Of a DNA stretch of 64,000 bases, positions 55,621-64,000 are shown piece after piece. The notes beneath the pieces were generated by a model. It saw nothing but the letters and a program-made list of their open reading frames with translations, did no database searches and was not told where the DNA came from. Origin of the DNA: Omphiscola glabra (Eukaryota > Mollusca > Gastropoda > Lymnaeidae); assembly GCA_964017045.1 (NCBI GenBank), contig OZ024808.1:21218418-21282417 (forward strand), written 5' to 3'. Positions within the stretch are counted from its first letter, which is position 1; each line of letters begins with the position of its first letter. Position numbers and translations under genes: made by a program.

Positions 55621-55939
55621 CAACCAATAAAAATTTGCCAAAAATTTGCCACTGTCATATTAATGAAAATGTAACTCTATTTAAAAAAATATTTTAAAAA
55701 TAAGGGGAGTGAATCCACGCAAATGACGTCACGGGTAAACAATTCAATTTCAGCCTTAAATAATATATCCCTAAACCTAACCCAAACCCTAAAAAGCAGC
55801 AAATTAGCAAATACAAAACACTTGGCATTTACACACATTGGCAAGACAACTATGAAAATTAACAAAAACAATAAAACATCGCCACAAATAATTCAAAAAT
55901 AAGTAAATAATGAAAAACCAATATACATTTTCATAAAAA

Positions 55940-56950
55940 TACACTTGTACACACCATAGAATACACTTGTACACACCATAGAATACACTTGTACACACCA
56001 TAGAATACACTTGTACACACCATAGAATACACTTGTACACACCATAGAATACACTTGTACACACCATAGAATACACTTGTACACACCATAGAATACACTT
56101 GTACACACCATAGAATACACTTGTACACACCATAGAATACACTTGTACACACCATTGGATACACTTGTACACACTATAGAATACACCTGTACACACCATC
56201 GGATACACTTGTACACACCATAGAATACACCTGTACACACCATAGAATACACCTGTACACACCATAGAATACACTTGTACACACCATTGAATACACTTGT
56301 ACACACCATAGAATACACCTGTACACACCATAGAATACACTTGTACACACCATTGAATACACCTGTACACACCATAGAATACACCTGTACACACCATAGA
56401 ATACACCTGTACACACCATAGAATACACTTGTACACACCATTGAATACACCTGTACACACCATAGAATACACCTGTACACACCATAGAATACACCTGTAC
56501 ACACCATAGAATACACTTGTACACACCATTGAATACACCTGTACACACCATAGAATACACCTGTACACACCATAGAATACACCTGTACACACCATAGAAT
56601 ACACTTGTACACACCATTGAATACACCTGTACACACCATAGAATACACCTGTACACACCATAGAATACACCTGTACACACCATAGAATACACCTGTACAC
56701 ACCATAGAATACACTTGTACACACCATAGAATACACTTGTACACACCATAGAATACACTTGTACACACCATAGAATACACTTGTACACACCATAGAATAC
56801 ACTTGTACACACCATAGAATACACTTGTACACACCATAGAATACACTTGTACACACCATAGAATACACTTGTACACACCATAGAATACACTTGTACACAC
56901 CATAGAATACACCTGTACACACCATAGAATACACTTGTACACACTTTATT
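55940..56950. repeat. 22-bp minisatellite, about 46 copies, with 88-bp higher-order repeat
   Basis: The unit ACACTTGTACACACCATAGA plus AT has a period of 22, with CTTG/CCTG and CATAGA/CATTGA variants. From about 56341 to 56690 the variants follow a strict four-monomer pattern (one TTG/CATTGA unit then three CCTG/CATAGA units), starting at 56341, 56429, 56517 and 56605. All minus-strand frames are open through the array, giving long false Cys/Val/Tyr-rich peptides. Confidence 0.95.
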
Positions 56951-57099
56951 TCGGGTTCCACAATAAGAATATCCAGGAAACGAATAAAACACCATGCCGT
57001 CTTGAAATAATCCATTTTCAAAGATGGCGGAAAAATAAACATTTTGTAATAACCCAACCAACCAACGAAATTTTAAAACTATAAAAACAATATTCTAAG

Positions 57100-58206
57100 T
57101 ATTTTATCAGAATGTCAGAGTTAAGATATTCAATGTATTATCAATTAATAACAGTAATACAAGGATGCAAATCTCTATCGCAATGTATGCTATTTTATCA
57201 GGATCGGTAAATACAGGTAGTATCATTATTTAGACTATTTTATCAGGGTGCGTTATTATAGCTTCTATTAAAATGTAGGCGGGTTATTATAGCTATTCTT
57301 ACAATGTAGACATTTTTATCAAAATGGGTTTTTATATATTCTATTACAATCTAGACAATTTTATCAATCAGGTTTTTTTATAGCTTCTATTAAAATGTAG
57401 AACTTTTTACCAGGGTTTGTTATTGTATCTTCTACCACTATCTAGACAATTTTAACAGGGCGGGTAATTACAGCTCCTAACCAACCATGGACAATTTCAA
57501 TATTGAGTTTATTTTAGCTTTCATTACAATCGTGGACAAATTTATCACGGTGGATTATTATAGCTTCTTTTACAATCATGGATATTTTAATTATTGTTTG
57601 GTGTTTTAACTTCTTTTACATTCTACACAATTTTATAAAGGTATTTGGTTATACCTTATATTACAATCATGTTCAATTTGATCAGGTTGGGTTATTATAT
57701 CTTCAATCACAATCTAGAATATTTATCAGAGTGGGTTATAATTAGCTTCTATTATAATCATGGACAATTTTATTATGTTGGGTATTATAATTTCTATTAC
57801 AATAAGGTTACATTTTTTCAGACTCGGTTATTATAGCTTCTTTTACAACCTTGGACTACTTTATCAGTGTTGGGTATTATAGCTTCTATACAACTTTGGA
57901 CAATTTTATCAAGGTGGGTTATTATAACTTCTATTTAAACCACATTATTCTGGTGGCTTATTATAAGGGCTTATTATAGCTATTATTACAATTTACACAA
58001 TTTTATTCTAGCGGTATAATATAGCCTCTATTACAATTATGGACAGTTTATCAGGATGGGTTATTATAGCTTCTATTAAAATTTAAACATCTTTATCGGG
58101 GTGGATTTATATACCTTCTATTACAATCTAAACAATTTAATTCGGGCGGGTTTTTAATGCTTCTATTACAATCATGTCCATTTTAATAATTGTTGTTATT
58201 TATAAA
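57100..58206. repeat. Diverged tandem repeat of about 46 bp
   Basis: The unit is GTTATTATAGCTTCTATTAC plus AATCTAGACAATTTTATCAG, then GGTGG or similar, with about two dozen diverged copies. It runs up to the Helitron terminus at 58207, so the Helitron probably inserted at or in the array. Confidence 0.8.
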
Positions 58207-58249
58207 CTAGCGATTACCCGGCATGCGTTGCAATGCCACTCAAGTAAGA

Positions 58250-59319
58250 AAGTGTTTGCGTTTTAATTATGTTTCTTGAAGAGCTTTTAAATACACAATG
58301 TTTTTTGTTTTTCATTCTGGTGCATACACGAATAAACTGGAAGGTTTTCCGACGCGAGAGCAGGCCACATACATCAGTCCATGGGATAAGCATGGGTTTT
58401 CCAAATTTAGTCCTCAAACTTGTATCAAATTGTCGCTGTGCGTGTTGATGTTCATTGCAAATGCGAGTCGCACCTCAAACTGCAGACGTTTGAATTCAAA
58501 TGGCATATCTGTTGGAATCATTGTGATGCGTGGCAGCAGTACATCTTCTCCTTTAAATTTTCAATTTAAAATAGTTGTTTCGATGATATTGCTCATCATG
58601 TTTTTCACTGAAAGCTTGGTGCCGTTACAAAGTCGTGGTGGATTTATGTTTCGTAAAAGAATGATAGGCACACCAATTTTGCGTGTGAAAACGTGCGAAG
58701 GGATGCCTGGCAAGTCAAGTGAATTCAAGAATTCCTTTGGATAATTGACAACTTCGTCTTGAGTCAATACAGTATCGATGGACTTGTACGTTATCGTTTC
58801 GCCTGGGATTTCATTTCGAATGCTTAAGTTGATGGCATTGACATTGTTGTATTTGGCTGCCAATATAGCTAGTGCACTGAGCCACTGATGGTTTTTGTAA
58901 TTTTGTGCGATATTTGGAAAAACTCTATGAATCTATTCGTAGATGGTTGCTGTAAATTTACATAAAATTTTAGGCAATGTGAAACATTGTGTGGATTCAT
59001 CGATTGCCATTTTCCCATTTCGAAAGTCCAAAAACTTTTTTGCGAAACGTTCAGCGGATGCATCATTGTGTAGTTGCACACGCATATAGGTCTTAAAAGT
59101 CAATTTCTGTACATGTCGCTATAAAACTGATGATTTGAGACATGCATTTAATTCATCGGCAGCTGTTGAACGTAGTATAACTGTTAGTGTTTGTCGAAAA
59201 TCACAATATAATCAAATAAGTGCTTCATCAAAGATCTGTTCATTTCCTCTCACATCTTTAAGTGTACTATGAAGCGCTTCCATTGCTTTTTTGTGTGCCA
59301 TAGTACATTCGTCCCATAT
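58250..59319 (-). pseudogene. Helitron helicase, C-terminal half
   Basis: Read on minus from 59319: LIIWDECTMAHKKAMEAL, the Walker B region, then FRNGKMAIDESTQ. An open stretch 58863-58561 follows with AKYNNVNAINLSIRNEIPG, YPKEFLNSLDLPGIPSHV and GVPIILLRNINPPRLCNGTK. Finally NLENPCLSHGLMYVACSRVG and KPSSLFVYAPE give the last helicase motif. The order matches PIF1-like helicases of Helitrons. There are at least four stops and several frameshifts. Helicase activity unwinds DNA during rolling-circle-type transposition. Confidence 0.8.
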
Positions 59320-60057
59320 AATGAGTTGACATCCCCCGGATTTCCGGTTGCCAAGTCTGTAGTGGCTTGCCGATTTGGAAGCGCTGGACACCTACCCCCT
59401 CGGCGTTAACCCGGGGCACATAACAGCCATTGCGTGTCCCGCGTGGCAGACAGGGACATGCATGGTAGTTGCTGGAATAAACGGCACCTACAGGGCTGCC
59501 ACCTGTGATACTTCACAGGGGGAAGAAAAAGCAAACACGGGGTATGGATCATAATTAAAAGTTGCCGTTAAGGGATATGAGGCCAGAGGCTGTGGTGGAA
59601 GCCTCTGGCCGATGATTCTAAATATGCAGTCCTGAGAAAGACGCTCCTAGTCAACCGTTTCGTCCCAGCTACTTCGCGAATTAGTTGCGAGGTGAAAACC
59701 CACTGTAGAATCCCTCTTAGAGGGCGTCCGATGCTTCTCCGGGACGGGTGGGTGGAGATATTAGGTCGTTAATTTACCGTCCCGGCCCCTAGGAAAGTTG
59801 ACTGCGGACGCTTTAAACACAGCGTCTTCGGTCGACAAAATGTCTCCAGGCGGGGAGGGTCTCCGGTGGCAAACCCGATCGATCGGTTGCTGGTGGGGAC
59901 GTTTCACGCCCGGGGAGGTCTCTGACGTTCCCCTGCACGGCCCGACGTCGGGGAAACCCGGCGCCTGGCAGGTGTGGGTGGACGCCAGGGAGGGCATAAG
60001 GAGCGCGAGCTTGACGGCCCGCTGACACAATTTCATAATGAGACAATGAGTTGACAT
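59320..60057 (+). mobile_element. GC-rich retroposon, longest copy, with 13-bp target duplication
   Basis: The unit 59333-60044 (712 bp) sits between direct repeats AATGAGTTGACAT at 59320-59332 and 60045-60057. It begins CCCCCGGATTTCCGGTTGCC and ends ATTTCATAATGAGAC. The first 110 bp (GGCGTTAACCCGGGGCACAT region) are absent from the 33321 copy. Its 13-bp duplication and variable 5' ends point to target-primed reverse transcription. No protein is credible. It could be a SINE-like unit or a LINE-derived non-autonomous element; its family is unknown to me. Confidence 0.75.
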
Positions 60058-60973
60058 GATTGGAGTACTTTACCATTTCATAATGTTTATTTATATTGAA
60101 TGTGGGTGCTCGGTTATTTGCATATTCAATGGCAATTTCAGTGCTTAATGCGTTGATCGTCTACCACCCAAAAGAGTTGCTGTATTTCCAAATGATGCGA
60201 TTGATAGTGCAAAATTCTTTAGAGATATTATGGTTTCCAAAATAAGTGAAATTAGGAAAGTTTTGCCTGTGCCTCCGGGAGCATCTAGGAAATATAATCC
60301 ACTTCTTTGACTTGCAATTGCATTCTTAATTATGTCAAACACTATGCGTTGCTCTGGAACCAATTTCGATATCAAAGTGTGTTTCTCGATGCAAATCTAG
60401 ATGGAAAAGGTTGTTTTCAGATCGACTCGGAGCAGTCATGTCCAACTCTACCAGTGCTTTGTTAGCGATTGCCAAACACATGTCCTCAATCGAAATCAAT
60501 ACCTCATTATACAGGTTTGGTGTAGATTGAATGTCCGGATTTTGATTCGTTGCACGCAAACGGTTTAGAATGTCTTCACTTATGTTGTCTCTGTATTTCT
60601 CCCAAAGATCTTTTGGATTGGATGGGAAGCATGCTGTCAATATGATTGCAAATATATTGCGTATTTGCTGTGGTTGAGCAATATTCGATGCATCAGAGAA
60701 CGAAATGTCCAAATGAGCATCGTTTTCCAGAAGTTTTAATTCATGGCACGCTTCACGATAAGTGGCACATACTTGACCGTTTAGTGTTCTCAATTCTTGG
60801 AAGGATGTTGGTCCACTTACATTGATTAACAGTAATCGCAAGTAAAAGCATTCTACATTGTTTGGGTGAACAGTGTACAGACGGCCTAATGCGTCGGTTG
60901 AATATAAATGTGGGTGTTTTTCAAAAGCTTTACCCTGTTTCGACATTGAAAACTTTTTGCTGATGCATTCCAT
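60058..60973 (-). pseudogene. Helitron linker and helicase N-terminal half (Walker A)
   Basis: The longer stretch 60973-60335 encodes FEKHPHLYSTDALGRLYTVH, then NVECFYLRLLLINVSGPTSF and FPSNPKDLWEKYRDNISED, the conserved pre-helicase region of Helitron proteins. A frameshift near 60350-60375 leads to KLVPEQRIVFDIIKNAI and LDAPGGTGKTFL, the Walker A motif at about 60260-60280. The next motif is cut off by the retroposon at 60057. The ATP-binding motif itself is intact. Confidence 0.85.
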
Positions 60974-61189
60974 GTGTAATATGTTGGCACTTCAGAGTAA
61001 AGTAGCGTCTTTGCAAAAATATCATTCCAGCACACCGAGAAAAATGCAGTTAACATTGTTGGCGCAGGTGACAATGCTCTTTCACGTGCATTTCTAATGT
61101 AAAGTACACGCGCTGTTCATTTTCAAGGTGCACTTCCAAATGAACAAATGCTGGATGCCGTTAATGGATTGGAAATGTTAAAATGCGCC

Positions 61190-61781
61190 ATATTGCTTCA
61201 TTGCTACTAATGTAGCGTCCAAGCTGATATTGGTAGACTTCATCGAGTGATCGTGTTGCTTTTTCCACTCCAAAAATTGCCATATCGCTTCCTTTGTTAA
61301 AATATTTGCAAATGTATTTGATCTATTTCACCGAATCGCAATACTCGACATTGATGTGTGCTTTGAACGTTTTCGAGAGTAATGGTGAATACGGTACAAC
61401 TCAACGATTATCGACTTCAACATCATTGTTTCGTACTTTTAAAGTGATTGATTTTACACCATCTGCATTTGATCGTCGAATATGAAGTGTATATCCGTCA
61501 TTGCCAGTGACAGTCTCCGCAAATAAATCTCTTGGGTATCGTTTCGTACATTTCCTATCAGACATGCATGGTGAATTTTTGTTGAGTAAGCCACATGCAC
61601 ATAAGTATTGATCAATGTCGCCATTAGGTATTTCTGCAGAAATTACTTTATCAATTTGATCTGCTTTGACTTTTTCGATCAAACAAATTAAAATGTGTGT
61701 ATGTGGCAATCCTCTTTTTTTGCTATTCAACGGAATATATCCAAAAGCGTGTCTCTCTAAAAACATGATGCTTGACAACAA
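61190..61781 (-). pseudogene. Helitron Rep (HUH endonuclease) domain
   Basis: The open stretch 61781-61401 contains MFLERHAFGYIPLNSKKRG and LPHTHILICL. H27-T-H29 is the HUH metal-binding pair of rolling-circle replication initiators. YLCACGLLNKNSPCMSDRKC and KRYPRDLFAETV follow, as in Helitron Rep domains. Past the stop at 61401 the sequence continues in other frames (ICKYFNKGSD near 61290-61320), the segment that in intact copies holds the catalytic tyrosines (Y-x-x-x-Y, here YICKYFNKG). This domain nicks and joins DNA. Confidence 0.8.
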
Positions 61782-61954
61782 AATCGATTAAAGGTTTCAA
61801 TTTTTGTTTGAACAAACACGCAGTAATATCGTGACGATCTGATGATGATTGTCCAGTTAACAAAAGTTATTGTATTTCATCCGACGTAGGTTTGCATGTA
61901 AAGGTAATAAAAAAGATGTGGGTGGCCCTATGCACGAACATATGTCATTGCATC

Positions 61955-62887
61955 TTATGCGTATTCATGCATGTGAAGTGGACTCCCAGTAAATGTGGCC
62001 GGCACTATAACCATTGTCCTTAATTCATTTGGTTTCACATTGCCACCATTCACAACTGCATCATGTAAATGAATATACTCTTCGAAACGCAACTTGCTTT
62101 GATTTAATCGAATGTAGAGAAGTCGTTCGGTTTGTATTTTCGCATACATATCAACAAGGCATTGATGGAACCATTATCGACATTTCAAGATATGATTTTC
62201 GGCACTCTCTAGAATCATCAATCGATATGAATAGTAATTCAAGGAACTGACTTTCTTATTCAATTCCTTATCTGTTTGTGGATTTCTCAATTTGATATTG
62301 AAATGCTATCTATCTTTTCCTTGACAAAATAAAATTGGATATTGCAATCCGTTGTATGGGCGATGAGTTTTTGAGACTGGCTGAACATCACCATTTCTAC
62401 GATAAAGAAATATATCATGTGAGTTAAATTCTTCGCCTACTATAACGATCGCCACTTCATCAATTTTTGGTGCATTGTATTGTTTTTCGTGTTGGCCGAC
62501 AGGTGATTTGTCTGCTCTAACTACAACTATGTAGTCATCTGTCGGCATTTGTTCAAGTGCAATTTTAAACAATTGAATTAATTCGTTGTGTTGCAAAAAT
62601 AAAGTTTGCAATGCAGCGACAATTTCTCGTTTAGTGCCTTAATTGATATGACAAAGTTGATTGATTTGTTCATCAGTATTCTCCATGAAAAAAATTCGAA
62701 GAAATTTGTGATCTGTGTTTGGCAGTGGTAGTAGTGATCCTGCACGATGATAAATTTGCCCTTGCTCTTTAAATGTTGGCATGTAATTCTCGCGCACGAT
62801 ATGTTTTGCACCGAACGATGTCATTTGGAAACATGAATAGTACTTGCGTATGTTTGCCAAGAAATGTTTCGGGTTGTCTTCTGTCAC
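61955..62887 (-). pseudogene. Helitron-like N-terminal region
   Basis: Three open pieces in order: 62887-62639 with KHFLANIRKYYSCFQMTSFG and AGSLLPLPNTDHKFLRIFF; 62611-62306 with HNELIQLFKIALEQMPTDDY and KIDEVAIVIVGEEFNSHDIF; and 62149-61955 with ERLLYIRLNQSKLRFEEYIH and FTGSPLHMHEYA. All match the conserved Helitron_like_N stretch upstream of Rep. Frameshifts separate them and the YPILFCQGKDR segment lies at the second break. Confidence 0.85.
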
Positions 62888-63601
62888 CTGATACCAACAT
62901 TGATAATGGTTCTAGTGGTGAATTTAATTCTGGCAGTTTCACTTTCCAACCCGCGCATCAGTGCCCGCTGTTTCATTCTTAAATTTGAGGGCAATGCAAT
63001 ACACGCAAAATGTATCCATTTTCCCAATAACCACGCTTGGGTGAAGACTGTAATTATAATTAGCATTGTAATGGAATGCACTAAGATTTAATTAAGCGGG
63101 CAGTGTTTGTCTGGATCGAGCATTGCGTACTCGGGCGGTTTCCAGTCTTGCTTCCCGTTTCTCGACTGTTTCAAATGAACGGGTCTGAGCATTGAGTCCT
63201 CGAGCTGTTTCCAGTCTTGCTTCCCGGTGCTTCACTGTGTCAAAAGTACGAGATTAAGCATTGCATACTCGAGCAGTTTACAGTCTTGATTCACGTTGCT
63301 CGACTGTTTCAGATGAACGGGTTTGCGCATTGCGTAATCGAGCTGATTCCAGTCTTGCTTCTCGTTGCTCCACTGTGTCAAAGGTACGGACTTGAGCATT
63401 GGTACTCGAGCGTTTTCCAGTCGTGTTTCTCTTTGCTTGACTGTTTCCGAAGCTCGCCATGACGTTTTCTTTCACGCCTGAGGTGTGGAAAACCAAAAGC
63501 TTTTCCTTTGGACGAATATTACAAATGCATGCGATATCTGTTAGTAGATGTCGATAGACAATGGTAATTTCCCTTTTAACACCACTTGTTAAGTCACACA
63601 C
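62888..63601 (-). pseudogene. Helitron N-terminal repeats and Cys-rich segment
   Basis: About five tandem copies of a 69-bp unit (63105-63450) encode 23-residue repeats of the type RLRNAQTRSSETVEQREARL, a common N-terminal feature of animal Helitron proteins. The open frame starts upstream at 63601. Downstream (63060-62890) the frame gives LHPSVVIGKMDTFCVYCIAL and KFKNETAG, then after a shift KLPELNSPLEPLSML. In related proteins this is a zinc-binding segment; here the second cysteine pair is lost (TDARVG in its place). Confidence 0.75.
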
Positions 63602-64000
63602 AAAATAAAATATCGCTGTTTGTATTTAATTTGATTAAATTAATTTCCGATATTTTTAACGTTAATAGTTTTCACATGTTAGGAAGCACAACGAATTGTT
63701 GGCATTAGAAATCATAAATTCCAGCGTTAAAATCTAGATGTTACTATATTTCAATACCTTCGTTGTCTATGGGGTAATTTAATTACTTAAGAAACCATCG
63801 ATTCATGACAAGTGTCTTTTAATAAAACAAAAGTAAATCCGAAATTCTCACACTCTATCATAGAATTACTCAATCTTTTCTGTTCAAAACCATAAAACGT
63901 TTACAACGTCATATCCGATTCTAAAATACGTCACAAAATTCAAGCTTATTTATAAAAACAACAAAAATACTCTCTACACTAAACATGCAACAATGTGTTT

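Larger units (their letters stand above)
58207..64000 (-). mobile_element. Rep-helicase Helitron, decayed, running off the window
   Basis: On the minus strand the element ends GCATGCCGGGTAATCGCTAG|T, a standard Helitron 3' end. Upstream on that strand are, in order, N-terminal repeats, a Cys-rich segment, the Helitron-like N region, an HUH Rep domain and a PIF1-type helicase, all in broken frames. The first 100 bases at the right edge of the window match the non-coding part of copies 1 and 2 (compare 3040-3140), so it is the coding relative of those non-autonomous copies. A retroposon at 59333-60044 splits the helicase. Confidence 0.85.

Noticed and set aside
55804..57061. Very long minus-strand open frames (up to about 417 codons) over the 22-bp array
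   Set aside because: All three minus frames are open because the unit lacks stops; there is no start context, domain or splice signal. They are repeat artefacts.
58298..58744. 148-codon plus-strand open frame in the Helitron
   Set aside because: It is the antisense shadow of the helicase C-terminus, whose conserved motifs are read on the minus strand.

Overview
The window is eukaryotic: AT-rich, dominated by transposable elements and tandem repeats, with a few short spliced exons and no compact gene organisation. The element set (I-like and L2-like LINEs, a SINE with a CAATCAATCA tail, Helitrons ending in CTAG, GTF2IRD2-like hATs, a SPIN-like hAT and a Gmr1-type Ty3/gypsy element) and the sequon-rich Ig gene fit a gastropod mollusc, most likely a heterobranch or pulmonate snail. 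That placement is inference; no species can be named from the sequence.

The best host gene is on the plus strand. Three exons (11726-11931, 31022-31211, 40240-40424) have good splice sites and matching intron phases (enters 1, then 0, 1, stop). They encode one Ig-like domain split between its B-strand and F-strand cysteines, then a Thr/Ser-rich stalk and a hydrophobic C-terminus (GPI signal or membrane anchor), with a poly(A) signal just after the stop. Its signal-peptide exon is not found; its introns (about 19.1 and 9.0 kb) are filled with transposons. At 54526-54583 a separate ATG exon encodes a signal peptide and ends in phase 1 at a strong donor. It looks like exon 1 of a second secreted or membrane gene, possibly a tandem paralogue, that continues beyond the window.

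Layout: 0-0.4 kb foldback element with a 23-bp array; 1.4-5.0 kb Helitron copy 1; 6.9-10.0 kb 90-bp and 26-bp repeats; 10.1-10.7 kb L2-like tail; 10.7-11.6 kb 37-bp repeats; exon 1; 12.3-17.0 kb Helitron copy 2; 17.2-19.1 kb low-complexity repeats; 19.8-23.2 kb LINE and SINE remains; 24.1-25.3 kb 26-bp array; 28.7-30.7 kb hAT; exon 2; 31.7-32.8 kb large palindrome; 33-34.6 kb nested Helitron, retroposon and SINE; 35-37.2 kb second hAT; 37.2-39.3 kb LINE and Helitron; 40.2 kb last exon and 30-bp array; 41-43.7 and 47.6-49.2 kb an old direct duplication with a Gmr1-like gypsy element between its copies; 50-50.5 kb 33-bp array; 51-52.4 kb L2-like LINE; 52.9-54.0 kb hAT; 54.5 kb second gene start; 54.9-58.2 kb foldback copy and 22-bp and 46-bp arrays; 58.2-64 kb a decayed Rep-helicase Helitron on the minus strand carrying a nested retroposon.

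All transposon coding regions seen carry stops, frameshifts or truncations. No rRNA, tRNA or CRISPR was recognised. Many apparent long reading frames are only tandem arrays lacking stop codons. Family names were assigned by reading motifs, with no database search.
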